A stretch of 64,000 nucleotides of DNA from Lutimonas saemankumensis (GTDB lineage: Bacteria > Bacteroidota > Bacteroidia > Flavobacteriales > Flavobacteriaceae), in the NCBI RefSeq assembly GCF_020171465.1, contig NZ_JAIUZR010000003.1, positions 1,178,001 through 1,242,000 on the forward strand. The letters are read 5' to 3'. Shown here piece by piece: positions 16,044 to 24,960 of the stretch; position 1 is the first letter of the stretch; each line of letters begins with the position of its first letter. The translations under genes and the position numbers were made by a program. The notes under the pieces were generated by a model. The model was not told where the DNA came from and ran no database searches. It saw only the letters and a list, made by a program, of their open reading frames with translations.

Positions 16044-18260
16044 TTATTTATCCAGGTAAATCTCTACGCGTCTGTTTGCCTGACGTCCTTTTCTGGTATT
16101 GTTATCTCCAATTGGTTTGGAAGAACCATATCCAACTGCTCTAATATTCTCAGCAGGGAACCCATTTTCAACAAGATAGTTTCTTACGGCATCTGCTCTT
16201 TTTTGAGACAGCTCCTTGTTGATCTTGTCACTACCTGTGTTATCTGTATGTCCTTCCACTACGAATTTTGAAGCGTGATATTCGGCTAAAATCCTGTCAA
16301 TTCCCTCAAGTCTTATCTTGGTTTCGTCCGTAAAGGCATCAGCTCCTGTTTTGAAATAGATAGCTCTCGCCAAATCGGTAATCTCCTTCTGAACCTCTGC
16401 TGTTACGATCGGGCATCCGTAATTCTCGGCCACACCTGCCACATTAGGGCATTTATCCTGGTCATCAGGCACTCCGTCACCATCTGCATCTTTTACAGGA
16501 CATCCTTTGTTTTCAACAGGTCCCGCTTCATTTGGACATTCATCCTTAGAATCCATAACTCCGTCACCATCCGTATCAGGGCATCCGTTGAATTGCTCCA
16601 GTCCTGCCTCGTTTGGACACATATCTTCTTTGTCTATAAATCCATCTCCATCGGTATCAGGACATCCGTTGAATTTGGCCGGGCCGGCTTCGTTTGGACA
16701 TTTATCTTCTGAATCCATGATTCCGTCACCATCCGTGTCTGGACATCCGTTGAACTCTTCTAATCCAGCTTCTTCCGGACACTGGTCATATTTATCCTTG
16801 ACACCGTCACCGTCAGTATCTTTTCCACCAAGATTAAAATTCAAACCAATCATAAACATTTGTGTAGTCATCTCATATGCCACCTCAGATCCAGGAATTT
16901 TGCCCAGAGGATTCTGGTCTGCATCCCATGGCCCGTCAGGGAATCCATCCTGATTAAAGTCGATAGCCGGTATCGGGCTCAACAAATTTCCGCTTGTTTT
17001 TCCATCGCTCATACCATAATGATACACAGCGTCCAGTCTAAAGTTTTCAGTAAATTCATAGGAAAGACCAAATTGGAAGGCGTGCGCAATAATTGCTGTC
17101 GCCGGAGTCGAGAAAAAAGCTAATTCATCCTGAATTGGATTTGAACTATAGGTATAACCAAATCTTAAAGGCAATCTGTCAACGGCTTTTAACTGAAGCC
17201 CGGCAGAAACAACAGATATATTTTGCCATCCAAAACCATTTACTGCTCCTGTGGGAATTTCCTGTCTTAATATTGGGTTCAATTGGGTTTCCCAACCATA
17301 TTTTTCAAATCCTTCTGTATTTTCATAATCCACATAACGATAGTCAACGGCAATGTCAACTATTCCTTTTGAGTAACCCAAACCTATGGAATAAATAGCT
17401 GGGTAATTCATGGTGAATTTCACGTTATCTGCCGAAGATCCATCCAGATAAGTATTCTCGAAATCAAACTCGCTGAAATATTGTGGCGACTTATAAGAAG
17501 CACCAATTTTAAATCCATTTAAAGAATCGTAGAACAAACCAACCTGACCTCCAAATCCTGTTGTCGAAGCTGACTTACTAACCGGGTAACCCAAAGTCTG
17601 ACTTGGTCTTGCCAAAGGGTTCGGTTCTAAAATCAGGGAAGCATAATTAAAGGTTGGCTGCAAACCAATTGAGAATTTTTCTGAAAAATTATAAGCCCAG
17701 GTAAAACCAACCTGTAAAAGCATGTATTCAGAATGTAACCTTCCAAAGCCCATCAGATTTTGCGGGTATAGAATGGCATTTGAATCATTGGGATCCCAAT
17801 TTGGATTGGGATTACCAGTGCCATCAACGGGTAAATTTGTTTCCTGAGGGAAGTCAACCCCAAAACCGCTTATACCAAAGGCAGAAACACCAAAGGTATG
17901 GTTTGAATCCTCTTTTCCCCAGGCAAAACCAAGAGCAGGCATCGGGTTCCATCCTAATTCAGATTTGGTTTTACCAAAGGTACCCGGTGCTCCCTCACCA
18001 AGCATTCCGGGAGGAAGTGATGATGATAATTCGGGAACACCCTCAAAGGCCCCGATATCAAATTTAAGTATTGAACCGTCAAACACCGATAGTGCCGCCG
18101 GGTTCCACTGCATGGCGCCACTGATGTCAAGAGGCTGTGCCGTAGCTGCTCCACCCATGGACATATTTACAGCACCCACACCTTGCATGAGATGCCCAGT
18201 CTGTGCCATCGCCACACTACCGATAAGGATTAAAAATAGCTTAATTGTTTTGTGTATCAT
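16044..18260 (-). CDS. Outer membrane protein: FadL-like barrel, TSP3 repeats and OmpA domain
   Basis: A 738-residue surface protein. Signal peptide 1-19 (SVAMAQ) is followed by a FadL/OMPP1-type barrel (about 20-478): HLMQGVGAVNMSMGGAATAQPLDISGAMQWNPAAL is the classic FadL N-terminus and GFGGQVGLFYDSLNGFKIGASYKSP, RLPLRFGYTYSSNPI are barrel strands. Five thrombospondin type 3 calcium repeats (481-617) each carry DTDGDG or DADGDG, D-CP and GCP. An OmpA peptidoglycan-binding domain ends the protein (about 630-738: VEGHTDNTGS, LSQKRADAVRNYL, ANRRVEIYL). FadL barrels transport hydrophobic substrates. Coupling to peptidoglycan through a calcium-stiffened linker is uncommon for that barrel, where an 8-strand barrel is usual. 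Monocistronic. Confidence 0.9.
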   Translation of the reverse strand: MIHKTIKLFLILIGSVAMAQTGHLMQGVGAVNMSMGGAATAQPLDISGAMQWNPAALSVFDGSILKFDIGAFEGVPELSSSLPPGMLGEGAPGTFGKTKSELGWNPMPALGFAWGKEDSNHTFGVSAFGISGFGVDFPQETNLPVDGTGNPNPNWDPNDSNAILYPQNLMGFGRLHSEYMLLQVGFTWAYNFSEKFSIGLQPTFNYASLILEPNPLARPSQTLGYPVSKSASTTGFGGQVGLFYDSLNGFKIGASYKSPQYFSEFDFENTYLDGSSADNVKFTMNYPAIYSIGLGYSKGIVDIAVDYRYVDYENTEGFEKYGWETQLNPILRQEIPTGAVNGFGWQNISVVSAGLQLKAVDRLPLRFGYTYSSNPIQDELAFFSTPATAIIAHAFQFGLSYEFTENFRLDAVYHYGMSDGKTSGNLLSPIPAIDFNQDGFPDGPWDADQNPLGKIPGSEVAYEMTTQMFMIGLNFNLGGKDTDGDGVKDKYDQCPEEAGLEEFNGCPDTDGDGIMDSEDKCPNEAGPAKFNGCPDTDGDGFIDKEDMCPNEAGLEQFNGCPDTDGDGVMDSKDECPNEAGPVENKGCPVKDADGDGVPDDQDKCPNVAGVAENYGCPIVTAEVQKEITDLARAIYFKTGADAFTDETKIRLEGIDRILAEYHASKFVVEGHTDNTGSDKINKELSQKRADAVRNYLVENGFPAENIRAVGYGSSKPIGDNNTRKGRQANRRVEIYLDK
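16410..16820 (-). repeat. In-gene repeat array encoding TSP3 units
   Basis: Five units with periods of 81, 81, 81 and 87 bp between DTDGDG/DADGDG codons, corresponding to residues 481-617 of the outer membrane protein. The central units are very similar at the DNA level, so copy number may vary between strains. Confidence 0.85.
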
Positions 18261-18413
18261 AATGATTAAATTTGCGACGCCATTTACAAGTTAAATACGT
18301 ACATTATTTTATTCAAATGCAGTACTATTTTTTTAACTGGCGCATCTGTTATTTTGTACCAAATTTAGTGTCAATCGTTACATATAATTGTGACAAATAT
18401 CATTTAATTCGCC

Positions 18414-18444
18414 TTTGTAATTATAGTTACATAAGCTATATTTA
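18414..18444 (+). promoter_or_regulatory. Promoter of the 18462 gene
   Basis: TTTG at 18414-18417, a 19-bp spacer and TATATTTA at 18437-18444 (7 of 8 to TAnnTTTG) match the Bacteroidota -33/-7 pattern with ideal spacing, 17 bp before the ATG at 18462. Confidence 0.6.
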
Positions 18445-18461
18445 AAACCTAAAACAAACAT

Positions 18462-18983
18462 ATGGACATCAATAAGATCATTGAATTACTGGCCTATACT
18501 TTACCAGCTATTGTTACCGGTCTCGTTGCGTTGTACTTTTTTAAAAGTTTTACGGCCAATGAAGACAACCGAAGAACTTATCTCCTTCGAAAAGATTCAC
18601 AACAACATGTATTACCTCTTCGTTTGCAGGCTTTTGAAAGACTCGTGTTGTTTCTTGAAAGAATCTCACTTTCAAAATTATTGATCAGGATTAAACCAAC
18701 CACAAAGGATCCTGAAAAATACAGCCATAAATTAATAGGGATTGTGGAGCAGGAATTCGAACACAATCTCGCCCAACAGATCTATGTTTCCGAAACTGCC
18801 TGGAAAGCTGTTATTACATCTAAAAATCTGGTGGTCAAAATTATAAGGACCACAGCGGCAAAAGAGGAGATTGAAACAGCTGAACAGTTAAGAGAAGAAT
18901 TATTAAAAAACCTGGCAAAAAATGAGGGCCCCAGCAATGCGGCCATTTCTTATTTAAAAATAGAAGTCAAAAAAATATTTTAA
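18462..18983 (+). CDS. Membrane-anchored conserved hypothetical protein
   Basis: A 173-residue protein with one N-terminal membrane helix (about 8-28, LAYTLPAIVTGLVALYFF) and a mostly helical, charged cytoplasmic part (QQHVLPLRLQAFERLVLFLERI; EQEFEHNLAQQIYVSETAWKAV; TAEQLREELLKNLAKNEG). I recognise it as a conserved Bacteroidota protein but no function is known to me. A strong promoter precedes it, and the MBL-fold gene starts 1 bp after its stop codon, so they are coexpressed. Confidence 0.75.
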   Translation: MDINKIIELLAYTLPAIVTGLVALYFFKSFTANEDNRRTYLLRKDSQQHVLPLRLQAFERLVLFLERISLSKLLIRIKPTTKDPEKYSHKLIGIVEQEFEHNLAQQIYVSETAWKAVITSKNLVVKIIRTTAAKEEIETAEQLREELLKNLAKNEGPSNAAISYLKIEVKKIF

Positions 18984-18984
18984 T

Positions 18985-19773
18985 ATGATGTTCATCAATT
19001 CGATACTTTCATTACCAAAACAATTACTTATTTTATCGGGTTTGTTCTTTTGTCTGTCGGCCTGGTCTCAAAGGCCCGAGGCGGACAGAATTATGGCAGA
19101 TGGCAAAGCATTGACCATTCAGCCTGTTTTACATGGAACCCTTGTACTTGAATATGATGGAAAAGTAATTTATGTCGACCCCTATGGTGGTTCCAAAGCC
19201 TTTGCAGGTATCAAAAAACCCGATCTCATTTTAATCACTGATATTCACGGTGACCATTTGAATGAAAAAACATTAGATGGTTTGGGTGTAGAAGGTATTA
19301 CTACCTTAGTTCCTCAGGCAGTGGCAGATCAGATATCTGAAAAATATAAAAATCAGCTTGTCATTCTTTCCAATGGAGAGAAGAAATCTGTGAAAGGCAT
19401 TGATATTCTGGCCATTCCGATGTATAACCTCCCTGAATCGGCCGATGCCAAACACGTAAAAGGAAGGGGAAACGGATACTTGCTTCAACTGGGAGGAAAA
19501 AATATTTATATATCTGGAGACACCGCAGATATTCCTGAAATGAGAAGCTTAAAAGATATTGATATTGCATTTGTTTGCATGAACCTTCCCTATACGATGA
19601 ATATAGATCAGGCCGCCAGTGCGGTTCTTGATTTTAAGCCAAAAATAGTTTATCCCTATCATTACAGAGGTCGGCCAGATATTAGTGATACTGAGGCCTT
19701 CAGCCAACTTGTCAAAACCCAAAACCAGGATATTGAGGTCAGATTAAGGAATTGGTATCCGGAATACGATTAA
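18985..19773 (+). CDS. Secreted metallo-beta-lactamase-fold hydrolase (UlaG-like)
   Basis: A 262-residue protein with a signal peptide (about 12-28, ending in SAWSQ) and an MBL-fold domain. The metal motif is TDIHGDHL, a variant of HxHxDH in which the first His is Asp; ISGDTADIPEM and YPYHYRG supply the later ligands. This arrangement is typical of the UlaG/RNase Z-like subgroup, here in an exported form. The substrate is unknown. It follows the 173-residue membrane protein by 1 bp. Confidence 0.85.
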   Translation: MMFINSILSLPKQLLILSGLFFCLSAWSQRPEADRIMADGKALTIQPVLHGTLVLEYDGKVIYVDPYGGSKAFAGIKKPDLILITDIHGDHLNEKTLDGLGVEGITTLVPQAVADQISEKYKNQLVILSNGEKKSVKGIDILAIPMYNLPESADAKHVKGRGNGYLLQLGGKNIYISGDTADIPEMRSLKDIDIAFVCMNLPYTMNIDQAASAVLDFKPKIVYPYHYRGRPDISDTEAFSQLVKTQNQDIEVRLRNWYPEYD

Positions 19774-19807
19774 AATTTCAGGTGCTGTAAAGAGCTGATT
19801 ATTTGGA

Positions 19808-21169
19808 TCAGTGAATCGCGCTGATAATATCGTGTTTGGTTACAATATGGTACAGGTTGTTTCCCATATCTACAAGTACTGCCTGATTATTTTTATGAAT
19901 AAGGGCGGAGATCTTCTCAACGGAAACATCATTTTTCACAATGGGATAGGGTTTGCCCATAACTTCTTTAATAGGTTTGTCTGCAATAAACTTATCTTCT
20001 AAATACAACCGAAACAAACTACTTTCATCCAAAGAACCGACTATACCACTGGCATCCATGACCGGCAATTGTGAAATTTCATGTGTTCTCATGCGCTCAA
20101 TGGCATGAGAAACCAGTTCTTCCGTTTTAACGGAAACTAACTCAGATCCATCTTTACTTTTGATCAGATCAGAGGCAACGGCAATCTCTTCATCCAGAAA
20201 ACCTCTCTCACGCATCCAGTCATCATTGAACATTTTTCCAACATAACGACTTCCATGGTCATGAAACAAAACCACAACCACATCTTCTGGTTTAAAATGA
20301 TCTTTCAACTGAAGCACACCCTTAATGGCAGAACCCGCCGAGTTCCCTACAAAAATTCCTTCTTCCCGGGCCAGTTTACGAGTATAAACCGCCCCGTCTT
20401 TGTCTGTAACCTTTTCAAATCCGTCGATGATATCAAAATCGACATTTTTAGGAAGGATATCCTCACCTATCCCCTCTGTGATATAGGAATAGATCTCATT
20501 CTGATCAAAGATACCGGTTTCGTGATATTTTTTAAATACCGAACCATAGGTATCAATTCCCCATATTTTAATGTCCGGATTCTTTTCTTTTAAATATTTC
20601 CCAACGCCTGAAATCGTCCCTCCGGTCCCTACACCAACCACAAAATGAGTTACTTTTCCATCTGTCTGTTTCCAGATTTCGGGCCCGGTACTTTCGTAAT
20701 GAGCCGCCGTATTTGATAAATTGTCATACTGCAAGGCATACCAGGAATTGGGTGTTTCCTCAGACAACCTCTTGGAAACTGAATAATAAGATCTTGGATC
20801 ATCAGGTTCAACATGCGTAGGACATACTACAACTTCAGCACCCAGGGCCTTTAAAATGTCTATTTTTTCTTTTGACTGTTTATCCGCAATAACAAAAACA
20901 CATTTATAACCCTTGATATTCGCTGCAATGGCAAGCCCCATACCTGTGTTTCCAGAAGTACCTTCAATGATCGTACCTCCTGGCTTCAACAAACCTGCCT
21001 CTTCTGCATCTTCTATCATTTTGAGAGCCATCCTGTCTTTGACAGAATTTCCAGGATTGAACGTCTCAACTTTTGCAAGAACCAATGCTTCGATGTCCTC
21101 TACAATTTTATTGAGCTTTACCATTGGTGTATTACCAATTGTTTCCAAAATATTTTTAGCGTATTCCAT
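19808..21169 (-). CDS. Cystathionine beta-synthase-type PLP enzyme with CBS pair
   Basis: A 453-residue fold-type II PLP enzyme of sulfur amino acid metabolism. The Schiff-base Lys44 is in NPGNSVKDRMALKM, the phosphate-binding loop is EGTSGNTG (about 69-76), and GVGTGGTISGVGKYLK follows at about 180. The last about 115 residues are two CBS motifs (ELVSHAIERMRTHEISQLPVMDASGIVGSLDE and IVKNDVSVEKISALIHKNNQAVLVD), the regulatory domain of cystathionine beta-synthases that bind S-adenosylmethionine or adenosine nucleotides. It could work as a cysteine synthase; the CBS tail favours cystathionine beta-synthase. It ends 35 bp from the convergent MBL gene. Confidence 0.9.
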   Translation of the reverse strand: MEYAKNILETIGNTPMVKLNKIVEDIEALVLAKVETFNPGNSVKDRMALKMIEDAEEAGLLKPGGTIIEGTSGNTGMGLAIAANIKGYKCVFVIADKQSKEKIDILKALGAEVVVCPTHVEPDDPRSYYSVSKRLSEETPNSWYALQYDNLSNTAAHYESTGPEIWKQTDGKVTHFVVGVGTGGTISGVGKYLKEKNPDIKIWGIDTYGSVFKKYHETGIFDQNEIYSYITEGIGEDILPKNVDFDIIDGFEKVTDKDGAVYTRKLAREEGIFVGNSAGSAIKGVLQLKDHFKPEDVVVVLFHDHGSRYVGKMFNDDWMRERGFLDEEIAVASDLIKSKDGSELVSVKTEELVSHAIERMRTHEISQLPVMDASGIVGSLDESSLFRLYLEDKFIADKPIKEVMGKPYPIVKNDVSVEKISALIHKNNQAVLVDMGNNLYHIVTKHDIISAIH

Positions 21170-21238
21170 AAAAAGTTCTATTCATTACAAATTTAATGAA
21201 AATATTAGCTGGAGAATCAATAACTTTTCCTGTCCCTC

Positions 21239-22249
21239 TCAGGAAAACATAGCAGGATAAGCCTCTCTTAAACTCATTCTGCGAACATGAAGACGGAACA
21301 TAGATTTTGCAAAGCCGGAGCCATAACCAAAAAACTGAGTATACACTGCCGCAACACTTAAAAACGAAACTAAAATATTTTTAGACTTCACTATTGCGTC
21401 AATAAAAATGACAATCGAATACAACAAATAAATAAGCAGAAAGGAATAGAATCCAAGCATGAAAAAGAGAACAGCAACAACAAACCCCGATACAAAAACA
21501 GTGGGAAACCAATAGGTTAATTTTGCCGTACCTGGATGAAGTTTGTTTAAAATGGGTCTGGCCCTGCCAAAACTTATGGTTTGTCTAAAAAAAGAAAGCC
21601 AGGAAGATCTTCTTTTGTGATAAACAAAAGCCTCAGTGATAAGCCTGAGAGAAAATCCTTTGTCAATTAATTTAAAATTCAAGTCGATATCTTCTCCAAT
21701 GCGTTGTTTTGAAAAACCTCCTGTTGTCTGAAAGGCTTTTTTTGAAAGCCCCATATTAAAACTTCTCAACTGAAACTTTCTTTTTGTGGTCTCACGATTC
21801 CTCAATCCACCTGTTGTCAGGAAAGAAGTCATGCTATAATTGATTGCCTTTTGCCAACTGCTAAAACTCTTATGTGCGCAGTCAGGGCCTCCATAAGCAT
21901 CTACAAACGATTTTTCAAGCGAATTTCTTATAATATGCAAATAGTCCCGAGGAAGAAGGCAGTCGGAGTCCAGAATAATAAAATAATCTCCTGATGCTCT
22001 TTCCATTCCATAGTTTCTGCTATCTCCGGGCCCCGAATTGTTTTTAAAACAGTACTTAATGTTTAGCTTTTCCTCGTATTTTTTGACAACCTCCCGGCTT
22101 GTCCTTGTTGAACCATCCTCTACAATAACAACTTCGGTAGATTCAAATTCCAACAGGTTGAGCAAAGAATCGAGTAACTCATCGAGTTCCTCAGGTCTGT
22201 TGAATACGGGTATTATAATAGAAAACTGCAATTGATTTCGTTTCAGCAA
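21239..22249 (-). CDS. Family 2 glycosyltransferase, membrane-bound
   Basis: A 336-residue GT-A glycosyltransferase: SIIIPVFNRPEELDELLDSL (nucleotide-binding start), VVIVEDGST, GPGDSRNYGMERASGDYFIILDSDC with the DxD-like DSD, and GEDIDLNFKLIDKG as the acceptor or catalytic-base region. Two or three C-terminal membrane helices (about 235-310) anchor it. The only start codon that keeps the N-terminal strand is TTG at 22249. The donor and acceptor are not evident. It lies 76 bp downstream of fabI but beyond a strong terminator, so it is transcribed separately or by read-through. Confidence 0.88.
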   Translation of the reverse strand: MLKRNQLQFSIIIPVFNRPEELDELLDSLLNLLEFESTEVVIVEDGSTRTSREVVKKYEEKLNIKYCFKNNSGPGDSRNYGMERASGDYFIILDSDCLLPRDYLHIIRNSLEKSFVDAYGGPDCAHKSFSSWQKAINYSMTSFLTTGGLRNRETTKRKFQLRSFNMGLSKKAFQTTGGFSKQRIGEDIDLNFKLIDKGFSLRLITEAFVYHKRRSSWLSFFRQTISFGRARPILNKLHPGTAKLTYWFPTVFVSGFVVAVLFFMLGFYSFLLIYLLYSIVIFIDAIVKSKNILVSFLSVAAVYTQFFGYGSGFAKSMFRLHVRRMSLREAYPAMFS

Positions 22250-22252
22250 AGG

Positions 22253-22298
22253 TTAAAAAAAAAACGGGAAAATCTAACTTTTGATAAATTTTCCCGTT
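22253..22298 (-). terminator. Rho-independent terminator of fabI
   Basis: A perfect 11-bp stem (AACGGGAAAAT 22263-22273 / ATTTTCCCGTT 22288-22298) is followed on the minus strand by ten T. Confidence 0.95.
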
Positions 22299-22325
22299 GA
22301 TAAATTATTGTATAAACCCTTTGTC

Positions 22326-23147
22326 TTATTCCTCTCCACCTTCCATAAAGCCCTCCATGATAACATCACTGATTCCCATATTCGAAAATCCTCCATCATG
22401 GAACAAATTCTGAAGTGTCACTTTTTTGGTCAAATCTGAAAATAAGGAAATTGTATAATCCGCACATTCAAGTGCCGTGGCATTACCTAATGGTGACATT
22501 TTCTCGGCATAGCTTAAAAATCCTCCGAACCCCTTTACTCCGCTCCCTGCGGTTGTTGGCGTAGGAGATTGAGAAATCGTATTGACACGAACTTTATGAT
22601 CTCTACCAAAGAAATATCCAAAACTTCTCGCAATAGATTCCAGATATGCCTTATTGTCTGCCATGTCATTGTAATCTGGAAATACCCTTTGGGCAGCCAT
22701 GTACGTAAGCGCTACAATTGAACCCCAGTCATTCATAGCCTTTTTATTGTATAGCACGTTCATAACCCTGTGAAATGACAACGCCGATACATCAAATCCT
22801 TTATGCGTAAAATCATAATTTGATTGTGTGTAATGTTTTCCTTTTCTCACATTGATCGACATTCCGATAGAATGAAGTACGAAATCTATTTTCCCTCCCA
22901 ATATTTCCATTGACTTTTCAACTAAATTCTCCAAATCCTCCATGGAGGTAGCATCAGCAGGAATAATTTCAGAACCGGTATCCTTTGCCAGCTGATTAAT
23001 AGCGCCCATTCGCATTGCAATAGGGGCATTGGTCAAAACAAATGTAGCACCTTCCTCATGAGCCCTTTCTGCAACTTTCCATGCGATAGAGTCTTCATTC
23101 AGTGCTCCAAAAATGATTCCTTTTTTTCCTTTTAATAGATTGTACAT
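22326..23147 (-). CDS. fabI: Enoyl-[acyl-carrier-protein] reductase (NADH)
   Basis: Reduces the trans-2-enoyl-ACP in the last step of each fatty acid elongation cycle, 273 residues. The N-terminal cofactor region KKGIIFGALNEDSIAWKVAERAHEEGA is typical of FabI, LHSIGMS precedes the active site, and the catalytic Tyr and Lys are in YNDMADNK (Y-x6-K). Tail FHDGGFSNMGIS. This is the housekeeping reductase; a second, FabL-like one lies in the polyketide operon at 54.3-55.1 kb. Monocistronic by its terminator. Confidence 0.97.
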   Translation of the reverse strand: MYNLLKGKKGIIFGALNEDSIAWKVAERAHEEGATFVLTNAPIAMRMGAINQLAKDTGSEIIPADATSMEDLENLVEKSMEILGGKIDFVLHSIGMSINVRKGKHYTQSNYDFTHKGFDVSALSFHRVMNVLYNKKAMNDWGSIVALTYMAAQRVFPDYNDMADNKAYLESIARSFGYFFGRDHKVRVNTISQSPTPTTAGSGVKGFGGFLSYAEKMSPLGNATALECADYTISLFSDLTKKVTLQNLFHDGGFSNMGISDVIMEGFMEGGEE

Positions 23148-23238
23148 ATGATATAGTTTAATTGTTGTATTTATGATAAATCTGTTTAACCTTCAAGGTC
23201 TAAAACCGGCTCAAAGTTAAAAGAATATTTTTAACAAA

Positions 23239-24891
23239 TTAAGATAACAATTGTCTGGCATGAGCCAGCGCTGATTCACTTAAATTACTTCCGCCAAGCA
23301 TTTCAGCCAATTCAACAAGTCGTTCATCTGGATCCAGGAGTTTTATATTAGAATTTACACCCGACTTGGTTTCTTTTTTGAACACCTTATAATGATGATG
23401 ACCTTTTGCCGCCACCTGGGGCAAATGTGTTATGGTAATTACTTGCATGTTCACACTCATTTTCTGCATCACTTCAGCGATACGGTTGGATACCTCTCCT
23501 GAAACTCCGGAGTCAATCTCATCAAATATTATCGCTGGAAGGTCCGAATATTCGGAAAGTATGGATTTAACCGCAAGCATGATTCGCGACATCTCACCCC
23601 CGGAGGCTACTTTTTTCAGATTCTCAAAAGTCTTGCCCTTATCAGAAGACATTAAAAATGTAAGACGATCCTGTCCGTTGAATAAAAATTCTTTTGATTT
23701 GTCCAGATGAATTGAAAGACGCGTATTTTTCATCTCCAGTCTTTTCAAGTTATTTTCCATCAAAGTAATAAATTCAGGAACAGCCTGAACTCTGCTTTGA
23801 TGTAAATTCTCACCTAGTTCTTTTAATTGATTCTCCTTAGCCTTTATAGCTTTCAAAATATCCTCCAGATACTCTTCTGCATGATCGACCCCTTCAATCT
23901 TGTTTTTATACTGTTCCCTTACTTCAATCAGTGCCGCAACATCCTGAACCAGGTGCTTCTTCTGGAGATTGTAAATCAACTGCAGCCTCTGATCAAGTTC
24001 TTCCATTAGGCCCGGATCATAGACCAACTGATCATTTTCATTTTCAACTTCTTCAAGAATATCTTTGAATTCAATCAAAAGGCTTTCAAGCCTGTCGGAT
24101 AAACTCTCATACAACTCTGAATAGGATGAAATCCGATTAAGATTTTGACTAATTTCAGATAATTGATTCAGGGCACCCATGGATTCTTGTTCGGACAATC
24201 CAATAATTTCCGACAATTTCATCTTGATCTCTTCAACATGTGACAATTTTTCGAGTTCCTTCTCCAGTATTTCCTGCTCATCAGGCTTCAAATTGGCTTT
24301 ATCCAGTTCTTCCCAAAGAAAAAGGTGGTAGTCATACTCTTTTCTCGCTTCCGCCTGACTCAACTTGATTTTTTCGAGTTCTTTTTCACTTGTTCTTAAA
24401 TCCAGATATGATTTTTGATAAGCCTTGAGCAGTCCCTCGTTTCCAGCCAAAGAATCAATGATATGGTATTGATAATCAGAATCTGCCAGTTGCAGGGTTT
24501 CATGCTGAGAATGGATATCAATCAGCCTGTTAGTCAAATCATTGAGTAGGGCTAAGTTGACAGGAGTATCATTGACAAAAGCCCTCGATTTACCGTTCGG
24601 AAGAATTTCCCGCCGAATGATCACTACGGAATCATAATCAAGATCATTGGCCTCAAAGAAGTTTTGAAGATGGTAGTTCTCTACCTGAAATTCGGCTTCA
24701 ATGATACACTTCTTAGCTTTATCATAAACAAGAGAATTATCTGCCCTTTTTCCCAGGACCAGGGCCAATCCTCCCAGAAGTATTGATTTTCCTGCCCCAG
24801 TTTCACCCGTTATAATTGATAAACCAGACTGAAAATCTACTTTAAGGTTTTCAATTAAAGCGTAATTTTTTATAGAAAGGGATGAAAGCAT
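23239..24891 (-). CDS. recN: DNA repair protein RecN
   Basis: SMC-like ATPase for recombinational repair of double-strand breaks, 550 residues. Walker A GETGAGKSILLGGL (about 30-43) sits in the N-terminal half, a long coiled-coil region runs from about 150 to 370, and the C-terminal ATPase half has VASGGEMSRIMLAVKSIL (signature motif) and the Walker B IIFDEIDSGVSG, with ITHLPQVAAKGHHHY as the switch. It lies downstream of the DUF4835 gene in the conserved bamD-rpoZ-coaBC-DUF4835-recN series. Confidence 0.97.
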   Translation of the reverse strand: MLSSLSIKNYALIENLKVDFQSGLSIITGETGAGKSILLGGLALVLGKRADNSLVYDKAKKCIIEAEFQVENYHLQNFFEANDLDYDSVVIIRREILPNGKSRAFVNDTPVNLALLNDLTNRLIDIHSQHETLQLADSDYQYHIIDSLAGNEGLLKAYQKSYLDLRTSEKELEKIKLSQAEARKEYDYHLFLWEELDKANLKPDEQEILEKELEKLSHVEEIKMKLSEIIGLSEQESMGALNQLSEISQNLNRISSYSELYESLSDRLESLLIEFKDILEEVENENDQLVYDPGLMEELDQRLQLIYNLQKKHLVQDVAALIEVREQYKNKIEGVDHAEEYLEDILKAIKAKENQLKELGENLHQSRVQAVPEFITLMENNLKRLEMKNTRLSIHLDKSKEFLFNGQDRLTFLMSSDKGKTFENLKKVASGGEMSRIMLAVKSILSEYSDLPAIIFDEIDSGVSGEVSNRIAEVMQKMSVNMQVITITHLPQVAAKGHHHYKVFKKETKSGVNSNIKLLDPDERLVELAEMLGGSNLSESALAHARQLLS

Positions 24892-24960
24892 GCTCTACTT
24901 GGTTGAATAATTTAAAACTAATAAACAATTACAGAGAAAAAAATACGTAAATCGAAAAAT

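Noticed and set aside
16410-16820. Regularly spaced repeats that might suggest a CRISPR array
   Set aside because: The repeats are in frame and encode TSP3 calcium-binding units in an outer membrane protein.
24055-24380. Possible unusual insertion in RecN
   Set aside because: The long charged segment is the normal coiled coil of SMC-like RecN.
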